DNA of 64,000 bases from Pseudomonas paeninsulae (GCF_035621475.1 NZ_CP141799.1:3150501-3214500); one strand, 5' to 3'; shown: positions 36,786 to 45,790, counted from the first letter of the stretch. Numbers and translations: made by a program. Notes: generated from the sequence alone by a model not told the origin.

Positions 36786-37868
36786 CTAGCCCAGTCGCTC
36801 CGCTGGCGGCAGGTTATCGCTCGGCGGCTTGGCCGGCGTTTTATCCGCCACCCAGTCGCCGAGCAGGCTGTAGGCCACCGCGAGCAAGGTCGGGCCGAGG
36901 AACAGGCCCATGAAACCGAAAGCCAGAATGCCGCCGAACACCCCCAGCAAGACCACTACTAGCGGCAGGTTGCCGCCGCGGCTGATCAGGTACGGCTTGA
37001 GGATGTTGTCCACGCCGCTGATCACGAACACGCCCCAGATACCGAGAAATATGGCAAAACCATATTCACCCTGAGTGAACAACCAGGCAGTCGCCGGCAC
37101 CCAAACCAGCGGCGGCCCCATGGGGATCAGGCTGAGCACGAAGGTGAGGATGCCGAGGATCAGCGCCCCTGGAACGCCAGCAATATAGAACCCGATCAGC
37201 GCCAACAGCGCCTGCGCCGCTGCTGTGCCGATGACGCCGTTGACCACCCGCTGCACGGTGCCGGCAACCAGCTCCAGATAGTGCTCGGCGCGCTCGCCGA
37301 TCAGACGTTCGAGCAGGCTGCGGGCGAACTCTGCCAGGCGTGGCCCGTCGCGGTAAAAAAAGAACACCAGCACCAGGCTCAGGGCCAACTCCAGCACGCC
37401 ACCGCCAATTTGCGCACTACGCGCCAATAACCAATTGCCGACCTGACCGAGATAAGGCTTGAGGGTGGCGAAAAACGCCGCGCCCTGCTGGTCAATGGTC
37501 TGCCAGAACCCCAGCAGGCTCTCGCCCACCAGCGGGATCTGCACCAACCAGTCCGGCGCTGGCGGCAGGCCGGTGACTTGGTAACCCTTGAATAGCGCCG
37601 TAGCATCGCCGACATGCTCGGCCAGGTTGAACCCCAGCATCACCAGGGGCACCGCCACCAAGCCAATCCAGCCCAGGGTCAACAGTCCGGCCGCAGCAGT
37701 TTGCCGGCCATTGAGCAAACGGGTCAGCCCGCGCATCAGCGGCCAGCTGGCGAAGGACAGCACTGCCGCCCAGAATAGCGCCGAGCCGAACGGCGCAAGC
37801 ACCCACAGGCTCGCGCCGAGTAGCCCGAGGAGCAAAATCTGCACCAGCAAGCGGTCGTTATTAAGCAT
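36786..37868 (-). CDS. AI-2E/PerM family transporter
   Basis: From the ATG at 37868 (GGAG eight bases upstream) the protein has 360 residues and about eight membrane segments. Family motifs are LVFFFYRDGPRLAEF, the GVIGTAAAQALLALIGFYIAGVPGALILG segment, FVLSLIPMGPPLVWVP and the GVFGGILAFGFMGLFLGPTLLAVAYSLL end. This family contains TqsA and PerM-type permeases and Na+/H+ antiporters, so the substrate is not certain. The frame is open to 37955, but that extension runs into a MITE-like element and has no homology. The stop codon lies in the palindrome AGCAGCGCTGCT. Confidence 0.9.
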   Translation of the reverse strand: MLNNDRLLVQILLLGLLGASLWVLAPFGSALFWAAVLSFASWPLMRGLTRLLNGRQTAAAGLLTLGWIGLVAVPLVMLGFNLAEHVGDATALFKGYQVTGLPPAPDWLVQIPLVGESLLGFWQTIDQQGAAFFATLKPYLGQVGNWLLARSAQIGGGVLELALSLVLVFFFYRDGPRLAEFARSLLERLIGERAEHYLELVAGTVQRVVNGVIGTAAAQALLALIGFYIAGVPGALILGILTFVLSLIPMGPPLVWVPATAWLFTQGEYGFAIFLGIWGVFVISGVDNILKPYLISRGGNLPLVVVLLGVFGGILAFGFMGLFLGPTLLAVAYSLLGDWVADKTPAKPPSDNLPPAERLG

Positions 37869-37910
37869 TCTTGCAACTCCGCAACAGTGAGAAACGACGC
37901 CAGGAGCCTG

Positions 37911-38090
37911 TCGGACTTGACCGTCCGTAGCGAGGGGAAGTTCGTGGTCCGACAATTCGGCCTGAGTCAGTTTTGCTGATCTTTCAAGGCGAGTAGCGAG
38001 CTACTTAACGAGAAAGAGCAGCAAAAATGGGCAAATCCGGTTTTCCGCAGTAGGCCAGCGTTAAGTCTGACAGGCTCCTAGACCCTGCAC
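37911..38090. mobile_element. MITE-like element with 17-base terminal inverted repeats
   Basis: The 180-base element starts AGGAGCCTGTCGGACTT and ends with its inverted copy AAGTCTGACAGGCTCCT (one mismatch). Inside lies AGTAGC-GA-GCTACT, a perfect hairpin. There is no coding frame. The same terminal sequence occurs once more in this window at 42013, next to an unrelated gene. The element occupies the gap between the AI-2E gene and the DUF4892 gene. The rest of the 308-base gap holds nothing I recognise. Confidence 0.6.
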
Positions 38091-38176
38091 CTCAGGTGCA
38101 GGGTCTAGTCAGCAGGCCATTACCGGATGGCGGGGGCACGGCCAACGCGCGCCTTCACGGCGGGCTTGGCGGGCGC

Positions 38177-38992
38177 TCAGCGCAACAGGTTGATGCGCAG
38201 ACCTGCAACCGCGGCATCGCCCAACTCCAGTCGCGCGGCCCTGACCCGCTGTTCGACCAGCGCCTGGCGCCAGGCTTCTGCCTGGGCGCCAGACAGGCTA
38301 ACGCGCAAGGTGCTGTCGAGGTTGAGGCTGCGTGCCAGCAATGCCACCCAGGCTTCGCTGGGCTCGGCCTGCTTCGGCAGGCGCAACTCGCCACCGTCCT
38401 TCAACTGGCGGAACAAGGTGGCCGGCGTTGGTAACACTTCGGCCAGCGGTGTATTGGCCTCCAGCAGCTCGACATGCAAATAGGCGCGTTTATTGCCCCG
38501 CGTGATGCTGTAGAGCGCCAGCAAGCTATCCTGTCGCGGCTCGGCCAAGCGCATCAGCACGTAGGCCTGCTCGTCATCGGAGCCATACAGGATGCGATTG
38601 CCGAATACCGCATTGGCCCACAGGCTACTCGACCCACACTCACGGGCCTGACACCAGTAGAGCAGCTCGGCATCCTGCGCCTGCAACGCTTCGCGGGCAG
38701 CGGTGAACACGTCATCGGCCGCATGGGTAGACGGTAACTCGTACGTCAGCGAAGTGAGCTGCCCTTGCGTCGCCACTTCGCGCTCGTAGCGCAGGCGGCC
38801 ACTGATACGCCGAATCGAACCTTGCGGGTAGATTCGCTCCTGCTCGGCGACTTCGCTAAAACTGACGATCTGACTACCGGGAAAACGCGGCAGCACCTCG
38901 AGATCGCGGCTACCGGCAACATCCGCGGCAGATACAGCTGCCGCCATGGCAGCGCTTACCAATACCCCACCCAACAGACTGAAGCAACGCAT
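38177..38992 (-). CDS. DUF4892 domain-containing exported protein
   Basis: The 271-residue protein has a signal peptide (MRCFSLLGGVLVSAAMAAAV, cleaved after about residue 24). The conserved DUF4892 pattern follows: DLEVLPRFPGSQIVSF, YPQGSIRRISGRLRYE, LLYWCQARECGSSSLWANAVFGNRILYGSDDEQAYVL. The C-terminus is unlike the N-terminal domain and could be an OmpA-related remnant. Function is unknown. I chose the ATG at 38992, since GAGGG lies five bases upstream; a GTG at 39004 overlaps the GST stop and is an alternative. It is the last gene of the cluster. Confidence 0.82.
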   Translation of the reverse strand: MRCFSLLGGVLVSAAMAAAVSAADVAGSRDLEVLPRFPGSQIVSFSEVAEQERIYPQGSIRRISGRLRYEREVATQGQLTSLTYELPSTHAADDVFTAAREALQAQDAELLYWCQARECGSSSLWANAVFGNRILYGSDDEQAYVLMRLAEPRQDSLLALYSITRGNKRAYLHVELLEANTPLAEVLPTPATLFRQLKDGGELRLPKQAEPSEAWVALLARSLNLDSTLRVSLSGAQAEAWRQALVEQRVRAARLELGDAAVAGLRINLLR

Positions 38993-39000
38993 ACGAGCCC

Positions 39001-39663
39001 TCACTGGATCAGCATCGACTGGGCGGCTTTTAGCGCCGTGTCGTCAAGCACTTCGCGGCGCGGCAACAAGATACCGCGCTGCACCGCCGGGCGGCTCTCG
39101 AGTGCATCGATCCAGCGCTGCACGTGCTCCAGCCCCTCGATCGAGACCCCCGACCAGTCATGGATGCTCACCCAAGGGTAGGTGGCGATATCGGCGATGC
39201 TGTAGTCGCCGGCCAGGTATTCGGCCTCACCCAGGCGTCTGTCCAGGACCTCGTAGAGGCGCCGGGTTTCGTGCTGGTAACGGTCGATCGGACCTTGCAG
39301 CTTCTCCGGAAAATAACGGAAGAACACATTGGCCTGTCCCTGCATCGGGCCGACGCCACCCATCTGGAACATCAGCCACTGCAGCACCAGCGAGCGGCCC
39401 TTGAGGTCCTGCGGCAGCAGTTGGCCGGTCAGCTCGGCGAGGTAGATCAGAATGGCGCCGGACTCGAACACGGCGAAGTCGCCGTTATCGCGGTCGACGA
39501 TGGCCGGAATCCGCCCATTGGGGTTGATCTTGAGAAACTCCGGGGTCTTCTGCTCTTTGCGCTCGAAACTCAACTCATGCAGGCTGTAGGGCAGCTGCAA
39601 TTCCTCGAGCCCAATGGACACCTTGTGGCCATTGGGGGTCGCGGCGGTATAAAGGTCGATCAT
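39001..39663 (-). CDS. Glutathione S-transferase family protein (YfcG/YghU-like)
   Basis: From the ATG at 39663 (GGAG six bases upstream) the product has 220 residues. The thioredoxin-like N-terminal half contains [37 protein letters not shown] and the glutathione-binding [11 protein letters not shown]. The helical half contains [21 protein letters not shown] and [21 protein letters not shown], both typical of the Nu-class disulfide-reducing transferases YfcG and YghU. Those use two glutathiones and act as disulfide reductases. The neighbours are hydrolases and an acyl-CoA ligase, but I cannot link them to a defined pathway. Confidence 0.9.
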   Translation of the reverse strand: MIDLYTAATPNGHKVSIGLEELQLPYSLHELSFERKEQKTPEFLKINPNGRIPAIVDRDNGDFAVFESGAILIYLAELTGQLLPQDLKGRSLVLQWLMFQMGGVGPMQGQANVFFRYFPEKLQGPIDRYQHETRRLYEVLDRRLGEAEYLAGDYSIADIATYPWVSIHDWSGVSIEGLEHVQRWIDALESRPAVQRGILLPRREVLDDTALKAAQSMLIQ

Positions 39664-39713
39664 GCGATTCTCCATTGCAATCGGCCACACCTTCCCCAGT
39701 TGCCTTTGGCAAG

Positions 39714-40577
39714 TCAAGACGAGCGTAAGAAAGGATTGAAACAGTCTGCTACGAGTTGCGCGCCAGCTTCGTCATCCAAGTGCAGATGATGCCCGCCGGG
39801 CAGATGGGTCAGGTCGATCGGCAAACCGCTCAACAGCTCGGCGAAGTTCGGCTGCGCCACGAACATGCCCTGCTCGGCCAACAGCAGGCTCACCGGGCAT
39901 TGCAGGGACCGGACAAAGGCCATGGCATGGGCATGGGTCAGGCGCAGCGGCGATGGCAGAGTCAGGCGGCTGTCGGTGCGCCAGGTGTAACCACCCGGTA
40001 CTGGCATCAGTCCGCGCTGGGCCAGCAACTCGGCGGCTTCGCGGCTGACCGCAGCGGTTCCGCGCATGCGCGCCTGGACCGCACGCTCGAACTCGGCGTA
40101 GACCGGCTTGCGCTTGCCGGCCAGGGCCATCTGCGCCTTGAGCGCCTCGGCCAGTTTCTGCGGCGCGGTGTCGGCCTCGCCGGTGTAGGGAATCAAGCCA
40201 TCGATCAGCGCCAAGCGTTCGACCCGCTCGGGCAGCGCACCGGCCAGCAGAACCGCGACGATGGCGCCCATCGAATGACCGAGCAGGGAAAACCGCTGCC
40301 AGCCGAACTGCTCGGCCACCTGCAAGACATCGTGCACGTTGTCCCAGATGCTGTAGCTGGCCCCCAGCGGACGGTGATCGGAATGGCCATGACCGGCGAA
40401 ATCCAGGGCGACGATGCGCAACCCCTGCAACTTGGGCGCCAGCCGGGCGAAACTCGCGGCATTGTCCAGCCAACCGTGCAAAGCGATCACCGGCTGGCCA
40501 TCCGCCGGGCCATACAGATGGGCCGCCAGCTCGATATGCGGCAGGCTCAGGCGTACTTCCTCGAACGGCAGCTTCAT
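39714..40577 (-). CDS. Alpha/beta hydrolase
   Basis: From the ATG at 40577, overlapping the preceding gene's stop as ATGA, the protein has 287 residues. It has [21 protein letters not shown] (oxyanion HGW), the nucleophile elbow GHSMG, and the C-terminal His in [22 protein letters not shown] is typical of the family. The substrate is unknown; esterase-like or serine hydrolase activity is the safe guess. It belongs to the leftward cluster of ligase, thioesterase and hydrolases. The same frame stays open upstream to 40916, which I take as a shadow. Confidence 0.88.
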   Translation of the reverse strand: MKLPFEEVRLSLPHIELAAHLYGPADGQPVIALHGWLDNAASFARLAPKLQGLRIVALDFAGHGHSDHRPLGASYSIWDNVHDVLQVAEQFGWQRFSLLGHSMGAIVAVLLAGALPERVERLALIDGLIPYTGEADTAPQKLAEALKAQMALAGKRKPVYAEFERAVQARMRGTAAVSREAAELLAQRGLMPVPGGYTWRTDSRLTLPSPLRLTHAHAMAFVRSLQCPVSLLLAEQGMFVAQPNFAELLSGLPIDLTHLPGGHHLHLDDEAGAQLVADCFNPFLRSS

Positions 40578-41383
40578 GCGGACACCTCGACAGGGGGTTG
40601 ACCGGACCAGCGCTGGAACAGCGAGCGCAACAGCTCGGCAGTGTCCTGCGGCCGCTCCAGGGGGAACATGTGACCGCCCGGCAGGGTCAGGTATTCGCCC
40701 TTGGCCATGCGCCGAATCAAGCGTGCGTGATGCGGCAGCACCACCCGGCTGTGCCGACCACGAATCATGGCCAGCGGCACTTGCAGTTGCTGCGGGCGTC
40801 CCGGATTGGTGTGCGGCACGCTGCGATAGATACTGATTTCCGTGGCCGGGTCGAAACGCAGGCGCAGACCCTGCCCATTGCCGTGCAGACCATGCTGCAG
40901 ATAGGCATCCAGGCATTCCGGATCGAAACGGCGAAACAGGCTCTTGGCGGCGAAGTAGCTGCGCGCCTCGACCAGGTCGGCGAACTCTTCGCGCCGCCCC
41001 AGGGTGCGTCCAGCCGGAGTGATGCGGTCGATAAAACCGAAGCGCTTGGCCGCGCGGATGACGATGCGGTCGGCCAGGGTCAGCACCGGCGAATCGAGCA
41101 TCACCACCCCGAGGTACAGCTCAGGCCTGAGCAAGGCCGCGTGGTAATGCAGCACACCGCCAAGCGAATGCCCGACGCCCCACACCGGCTCGCCACGCTG
41201 CTCGAGGTGATGCAGCAGCTCGTCGACCAGGTTGCTCCAGTTGTCATTCACCGGGAAGCGCGGGTCGTGACCATGTTGCGGCAGATGCAGTACGTGGTAA
41301 TCCGGGGCCAGGGCGGCGAACAGCTTGCCGTAGGTGGCCGAGGGGAAACCATTGGCATGGGCGAAGAACACGGGTTGAGTCAT
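40574..41383 (-). CDS. Alpha/beta hydrolase
   Basis: The 269-residue protein starts MTQPVFFAHANGFPSATYGK, with HANG in the oxyanion position, then the elbow GHSLGG and the catalytic His in LPGGHMFPLERP. LDSPVLTLADR follows the elbow, and a helical lid region (GFIDRITPAGRTLGRREEF) is present. It is related to, but clearly different from, the next hydrolase. The end overlaps the next gene's start, so the two are co-translated and may act together. The start at 41383 has only a weak ribosome site. Confidence 0.87.
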   Translation of the reverse strand: MTQPVFFAHANGFPSATYGKLFAALAPDYHVLHLPQHGHDPRFPVNDNWSNLVDELLHHLEQRGEPVWGVGHSLGGVLHYHAALLRPELYLGVVMLDSPVLTLADRIVIRAAKRFGFIDRITPAGRTLGRREEFADLVEARSYFAAKSLFRRFDPECLDAYLQHGLHGNGQGLRLRFDPATEISIYRSVPHTNPGRPQQLQVPLAMIRGRHSRVVLPHHARLIRRMAKGEYLTLPGGHMFPLERPQDTAELLRSLFQRWSGQPPVEVSA

Positions 41384-41530
41384 GGTGGCAGGCTTAGGCG
41401 AAATGATCCGGGGATTGTCCGGCAGCCACGCCGACACAGCAATGACAAAACGGCCAGTGAATGACGGCACTATGGCCAAACGCAAGGGGAGGCCCGCCAG
41501 CACGTCCACGCGGGCCAGCGGTTGCCTGAT

Positions 41531-41977
41531 TCAACGTAGCGCCGGGCCGTTCTCGCCCAACGGCACGATGGCCATGGTCAGCCGTGCGATGCAGCTGATT
41601 TTGCCATCCTCGCCGCTCAGGCGAATGTCCCAGACATGGGTAGTGCGCCCCAGGTGCACGGCGCGCGCCACCGCAGTGACCCGCCCGTTGCGCAGACCGT
41701 GCAGGTGGTTGGCGTTCACCTCCAGGCCGACGCAATAGAACTGGCTGGTATCGATGCACAGGTAACTGGCGGTCGAGCCGAGGGTTTCCGCCAGCACCAC
41801 CGAGGCGCCGCCGTGCAGCAGGCCATAGGGCTGATGGGTGCGCGAGTCGACCACCATGCTGGCGCTGATGGAGTCGTCGTCGAAAGATTCGAAGCGAATG
41901 TCCAACTGCTCACCGATGGTGTTGCTCAAGCTCGCATTGAGCTGTTCGATATCCGGAGTTTGCCGCCACAGGCTCAT
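41531..41977 (-). CDS. Hotdog-fold acyl-CoA thioesterase (YdiI/EntH-like)
   Basis: The 148-residue protein has the hotdog motif YGLLHGGASVVLAETLGSTAS with the catalytic acidic residue (Glu) in AETLG, then VNANHLHGLRNGRVTAVARAVHLGRTTHVWDIRL. This matches the PaaI/YdiI/EntH group, which hydrolyse aryl- or acyl-CoA thioesters. It sits downstream of the acyl-CoA ligase gene and could balance its products. A repeat-like hairpin lies in the 112-base gap between them. Confidence 0.9.
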   Translation of the reverse strand: MSLWRQTPDIEQLNASLSNTIGEQLDIRFESFDDDSISASMVVDSRTHQPYGLLHGGASVVLAETLGSTASYLCIDTSQFYCVGLEVNANHLHGLRNGRVTAVARAVHLGRTTHVWDIRLSGEDGKISCIARLTMAIVPLGENGPALR

Positions 41978-42012
41978 GGGAAATCCTTTTTTGCAGTTTA
42001 AGGAAAGCGATT

Positions 42013-42060
42013 AGGAGCCTGTCGGACTTTGGCGTCCGCAGTAGGACAAGCCAAAGTCCC
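42013..42060. repeat. Single end of the 37911-type element, with hairpin
   Basis: TAGGAGCCTGTCGGACTT repeats the left end of the element at 37911. Here it is followed by a perfect 10-base inverted repeat, GGACTTTGGC (42024-42033) and GCCAAAGTCC (42050-42059). CCGCAGTAGG in the loop also occurs near the right end of the 37911 element. It looks like a related but shorter or decayed copy. Confidence 0.5.
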
Positions 42061-42089
42061 AGGGGCCGAGGACACCCGGCCCGAACCCG

Positions 42090-43757
42090 TCACTCGTGCC
42101 ACAGCACGGTTTCGCGGCGCTCGACCCAGGCGGTGAAGTGCGGCCCGTAAGTGCCTTCGACCACCGTGCGCTTGATCTTCAGGGTCGGCGTGAGAAAGCC
42201 GTTTTCCACCGCCCAGACCTCCTTGACCAATATCAGGCGCTGCAAGCGCTCGTGCTTGTCGAGGCCCAGATTGACCTGTTCGAGCAGGGCCATGAGGCTG
42301 CGCTCCAAATCGCTACGGGTACCATTGGCGGCTTCCTGGCGACCAACGTCGGAGAGCACGCACAACGCCATCGGCTGGGCCATGCCATCCCCAATCACAC
42401 ACACCTGCTCGATGCGTGAATGCACGGCCAGGCGATTCTCGATCGGCGCCGGGGCGACATACTTGCCCTTGCTGGTCTTGAAGATTTCCTTGATCCGTCC
42501 GGTCAGGCGCAGGCTGCCCGCGCTATCCTGTTCGCCCTTGTCGCCGGTGCGTAGAAAGCCATCATCGGTGATGGTTTCCGCGGTTTTCTGCGGATCCTGG
42601 TAATACCCCTGCATGGTCGCACCGCTGCGCACCTGCACCTCGCCATCCTCGGCGATGCGCACCTCGACGCCGGGGCTGTTCTGACCGATCCAACCAGACT
42701 TGAATTTGCCCGGCCGGCCGACATGCGAGTAACCACAGTTCTCGGTCATGCCATAGACCTCGAGCACATCCAGGCCCAGGCGCTTGTACCAGTTGAGCAA
42801 GGTTTCAGGCACAGGCGCGGCGCCAGACAGGGCATAACGCACCGCGTCCAGGCCAAGACCGGCGAGAACCTTGTTGCCGACCAAGCGCCCGATCAGTGGC
42901 AGCCTGAGCAGGAAGTCGAGTCTGGCCGCCGGCATCTTGCTGTACACCCCCATCTGGAACTTGGTCCAGATCCGCGGCACGCCGAAGATCACCGTCGGCC
43001 GGGCACGCTTGAGGTCTTCGAGGAAGGTCTCCAGGCTCTCGGCGAAGAATACCGTCTGCCCAGAGTAGATCGACGCCAACTCGACGAACATGCGCTCAGC
43101 CACATGACACAGCGGCAGGTAGGAAAGGACTCGATCATCTTCACCGACCCCGAACAACTCGGTGGCATGGCTGGCGGCAAACCCCAGGTTGCTGAAATTG
43201 TGCATCACCCCTTTCGGCGTGCCGGTGGTGCCAGAGGTATAAATGAGGGTAGCCAGCTGATTGGCCGCTGGCGTGGGATTGTCCTGAATCGGCGTACAGG
43301 CTTGCAGGTCATCCCACAGGTAACTGAACTGCCCCGTGGGGCGCAGCGGCAAGCCGATGCTCGGCAGGTCCTCAGGCACTCCTGGGGCCATGCCCGGCCA
43401 GTCGTCCAGTTTGCCGACGAACACCAGCACCGCCTCGGAATGGTTGAGCACCTGACGCACCGATTCGGCAGTCAGATTGGGGTACAGCGGCACCGAGACG
43501 TGCCCGGCCATCCAGATCGCCAGGTCGGCGATGATCCAGTGCGCACAGTTCTTGGAAATGATCGCGATACGGCTGCCTTGCGGCAGTTCCCGGCTGCGCA
43601 GCCAGTTAGCACTACGCCGTGCCTGCTCGCCGACATCCGCCCAGCTCAACTCCTGCAGCTGACCGCCCGGCAACGGCTGAACCATATAGCGTTTATTCGG
43701 GTGTCGAGCTTCACGCTGGTAAAAAACGTCCAGCGGCAAACGGATTGCATCGACCAC
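42090..43757 (-). CDS. Long-chain fatty acid-CoA ligase (AMP-binding)
   Basis: I place the start at the GTG at 43757, because AAGGAGGA lies seven bases upstream; the product then has 555 residues. Motifs of the ANL superfamily are present: TLIYTSGTTGTPKGVMHN (P-loop), EVYGMTENCGYSHVG, DGFLRTGDKGEQD and the C-terminal lysine region TSKGKYVAPAPIENRL. LKIKRTVVEGTYG closes it. The enzyme activates carboxylic acids, probably long-chain fatty acids, as acyl-CoA. The gene heads the leftward cluster and has a promoter overlapped by a palindrome. The frame is open upstream to 43841, but that part runs through the operator. Confidence 0.88.
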   Translation of the reverse strand: MVDAIRLPLDVFYQREARHPNKRYMVQPLPGGQLQELSWADVGEQARRSANWLRSRELPQGSRIAIISKNCAHWIIADLAIWMAGHVSVPLYPNLTAESVRQVLNHSEAVLVFVGKLDDWPGMAPGVPEDLPSIGLPLRPTGQFSYLWDDLQACTPIQDNPTPAANQLATLIYTSGTTGTPKGVMHNFSNLGFAASHATELFGVGEDDRVLSYLPLCHVAERMFVELASIYSGQTVFFAESLETFLEDLKRARPTVIFGVPRIWTKFQMGVYSKMPAARLDFLLRLPLIGRLVGNKVLAGLGLDAVRYALSGAAPVPETLLNWYKRLGLDVLEVYGMTENCGYSHVGRPGKFKSGWIGQNSPGVEVRIAEDGEVQVRSGATMQGYYQDPQKTAETITDDGFLRTGDKGEQDSAGSLRLTGRIKEIFKTSKGKYVAPAPIENRLAVHSRIEQVCVIGDGMAQPMALCVLSDVGRQEAANGTRSDLERSLMALLEQVNLGLDKHERLQRLILVKEVWAVENGFLTPTLKIKRTVVEGTYGPHFTAWVERRETVLWHE

Positions 43758-43791
43758 AGGTCTTCCTCCTTTGTTGTTTTTGTGGAGCCAA

Positions 43792-43841
43792 CCAAGCAAT
43801 TGCTTGGCTGGACTATATCCACGCACAAAGGCGAGTCGCAA
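43792..43841 (-). promoter_or_regulatory. Promoter and operator of the acyl-CoA ligase cluster
   Basis: On the minus strand a sigma-70 promoter reads TTGCGA (43841-43836), 18 bases, TATAGT (43817-43812). The perfect 16-base palindrome CCAAGCAATTGCTTGG (43792-43807) covers the predicted start point about 35-50 bases before the start codon. The position is that of a repressor operator; the half-site CAAGCA-TGCTTG style is common for TetR-family regulators. The regulator gene is not in the adjacent DNA. Confidence 0.5.
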
Positions 43842-43872
43842 GTGAAGAAATGTTTCGCTGTGTAGTCCAACT

Positions 43873-44337
43873 TCAGGCGTGTTGCGGGTGCACCAACGCG
43901 AGCAAATCCATCAACCCGGCAGCCAGAACTTCGCCCTCCAGCTCGGCCAGGCTGGCGGTGTACATGGGCAACGGCTGCTGACGATGCCCATGCATCAACA
44001 AGCCGGCCAGGGCCCCAACCAGCGGTTGGTGGCTCACCAGCAGCACCTCGCCATCGGCGTAGCGATCGAGCTGCCTGAGGACTTCGCGCGGGTCGTTATC
44101 CGGCGTCAGCCAGGGCACGGTATGCATGCCGCCGGTGAAACCCAGGGCTTCGCGGACCAGTGCGGCGGTTTGTTGTGCACGCACATAGGGGCTGACCAGG
44201 ATCGCGCCGAGCGCACGCCCTTCCAGCTGTACCGCCGCCTGGCGAACCTCCAGACGACCGCGAGTCGTCAAGGCGCGCTCGGGATCGCTGCGTGCCTGCG
44301 CCTCGGCCTCGCCATGGCGCAGCAACCACAGCCTCAT
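43873..44337 (-). CDS. sixA: Phosphohistidine phosphatase SixA
   Basis: From the ATG at 44337 (GAGGG seven bases upstream) the protein has 154 residues. It has the RHG motif LLRHGEAE with His8, SPYVRAQQTA for the second arginine, and VLLVSHQPLVGALAGLL for the second histidine. The length and the short histidine-phosphatase fold fit SixA, which in E. coli dephosphorylates NPr of the nitrogen phosphotransferase system. It follows a DUF4389 gene and gpsA on the same strand, the usual order in Pseudomonas. Confidence 0.9.
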   Translation of the reverse strand: MRLWLLRHGEAEAQARSDPERALTTRGRLEVRQAAVQLEGRALGAILVSPYVRAQQTAALVREALGFTGGMHTVPWLTPDNDPREVLRQLDRYADGEVLLVSHQPLVGALAGLLMHGHRQQPLPMYTASLAELEGEVLAAGLMDLLALVHPQHA

Positions 44338-44347
44338 TGGCCAACCC

Positions 44348-44695
44348 TCACAATTTCGGTTCTTCGTCACGCACCGGGTGCGCGGCCGGCGGCACGCTAT
44401 GCGGCGCCTGACCTTGTGGGGCTTGCGGGGTCGGCCAATCGGCGAAGGGCCAGGGCTTTTCTTCACTATTGAAGGTGCCGAAGCGGCCGATCTGCGCCAG
44501 GTACTGGCTCAGGCTGTCACCAAAACCGAGCAGGCTGGCACTTGGCGCAGCATAAAACAGCCGATACCCCAACTGCAGCAAGACCACGGCGCCGAGTACC
44601 AGCTCGGCCAGCTGCCAGACGATGACGAACAGCACCATCCACAGAATCCGCAACAGAATTGACTCGCGCTCCAGCTCTTCAGGCGCTTCGCTCAT
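44348..44695 (-). CDS. DUF4389 domain-containing membrane protein
   Basis: The 115-residue product starts at the ATG at 44695, with AAGGAG six bases upstream; the ATG at 44701 is too close to that site. One or two membrane segments (SILLRILWMVLFVIVWQLAE and ELVLGAVVLLQLGYRLFY) are followed by GFGDSLSQYLAQIGRFGTFNSEEKPWPFADWP. The latter is the hallmark of DUF4389. The C-terminal tail is proline-rich. Function is unknown; the gene is sandwiched between gpsA and sixA. Confidence 0.87.
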   Translation of the reverse strand: MSEAPEELERESILLRILWMVLFVIVWQLAELVLGAVVLLQLGYRLFYAAPSASLLGFGDSLSQYLAQIGRFGTFNSEEKPWPFADWPTPQAPQGQAPHSVPPAAHPVRDEEPKL

Positions 44696-44719
44696 GAACA
44701 TCTCCTTGTGCAGTGCGGG

Positions 44720-45742
44720 TCAGAAACCCGTGGTGGGAATAAAATCGACATCGGTCTTGGGCTCGGCAAGCATCAACTCTTCGATCACCTGCCTCAGCGT
44801 GCGGCCCTCAAACACAATGGCATGCAAACCTGCGACCAGTGGCATGTATATCTGCAATTCCTCGGCCTTGTCCTTGAGTACCTTGATGGTGTTGACCCCT
44901 TCTGCCACCTCGCCCAATCGGTCCACCGCGTCCTCGAGGCTCAGGCCCTCGCCCAAGGCGAAGCCGACCTGATAGTTACGGCTTTTCTTCGACGAACAGG
45001 TGACGATCAAATCGCCGACCCCAGCCAGACCGAGGAAGGTCATCGGGTTGGCACCCAATTGCACGGCAAAGCGGGTCATCTCCGCCAATGCACGCGTGAT
45101 CAGCATGCTCCGGGTGTTCTCGCCCATGCCCATGGCCGAGGCCATACCGGCGATGATTGCGTAGACATTCTTCAGTGCGCCGCCCAGTTCCACGCCAAAG
45201 CGGTCGCCACTGGCATAGACGCGGAAGGTACGGCCATGCAGAGCCTCCTGAACCCGCAGGCACAGCTCTTCATCCTCACTGGCGATCACCGTGGCAGTCA
45301 GTGCGTGCTCGGCGACCTCCCTGGCCAGGTTCGGCCCAGACATCACCCCGATACGCGCCTGCGGGGCGATCTCTTCGAGGATTTGACTCATCAGCTTGAA
45401 ACTCTGTGCTTCGATGCCCTTGGTGGTACTGACCAGCAGCTTGCCACTGAGCTGCTCGGCTACTGGCTGCAGCGCCTGACGCAGGGCGCTGGAGGGCAAG
45501 GCAACAAACACCAGCTGGCAAGCACTCAGGGTCGCGAGAAGGTCAGAGAGGGGGACCACACCTGAGTGAATTTTTATCCCTTTGAGATAACGCGGATTTT
45601 CGCGCGTAGCGAGGATGGCCTCGACCTGATCCGGGTCGCGCATCCAATGCAACACCTGCTGACCATTCTCTGCCAACAGGTTCGCAATGGCAGTGCCGAA
45701 GCTGCCGCCGCCAAGTACGGCTATGGGTTGCTGATCTGTCAT
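44720..45742 (-). CDS. gpsA: Glycerol-3-phosphate dehydrogenase (NAD(P)+)
   Basis: The 340-residue enzyme begins with the Rossmann motif [14 protein letters not shown] (residues 7-20). It carries the catalytic lysine in [17 protein letters not shown] and the [14 protein letters not shown] and [14 protein letters not shown] motifs. It reduces dihydroxyacetone phosphate to sn-glycerol 3-phosphate for phospholipid synthesis, which fits its place near fabA-fabB. I chose the ATG at 45742; the longer frame has no homology. It starts a gpsA-DUF4389-sixA unit, with a perfect TATAAT box upstream. Confidence 0.95.
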   Translation of the reverse strand: MTDQQPIAVLGGGSFGTAIANLLAENGQQVLHWMRDPDQVEAILATRENPRYLKGIKIHSGVVPLSDLLATLSACQLVFVALPSSALRQALQPVAEQLSGKLLVSTTKGIEAQSFKLMSQILEEIAPQARIGVMSGPNLAREVAEHALTATVIASEDEELCLRVQEALHGRTFRVYASGDRFGVELGGALKNVYAIIAGMASAMGMGENTRSMLITRALAEMTRFAVQLGANPMTFLGLAGVGDLIVTCSSKKSRNYQVGFALGEGLSLEDAVDRLGEVAEGVNTIKVLKDKAEELQIYMPLVAGLHAIVFEGRTLRQVIEELMLAEPKTDVDFIPTTGF

Positions 45743-45784
45743 AAGGTATCCGTTTTGGGCCATGCACGATGGCAAACTCCTAGC

Positions 45785-45790
45785 ATTATA
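45785..45790 (-). promoter_or_regulatory. -10 box upstream of gpsA
   Basis: The minus strand reads TATAAT 43 bases before the gpsA start codon. The -35 region is weak (CTGGCC or TGGCCG at 17-18 bases). It is the best sigma-70 match in the gpsA/receptor gap. Confidence 0.45.

Noticed and set aside
42723..43865. 380-codon plus-strand frame opposite the acyl-CoA ligase
   Set aside because: Antisense shadow of a gene with clear ANL motifs; no ribosome site and no recognisable domain.
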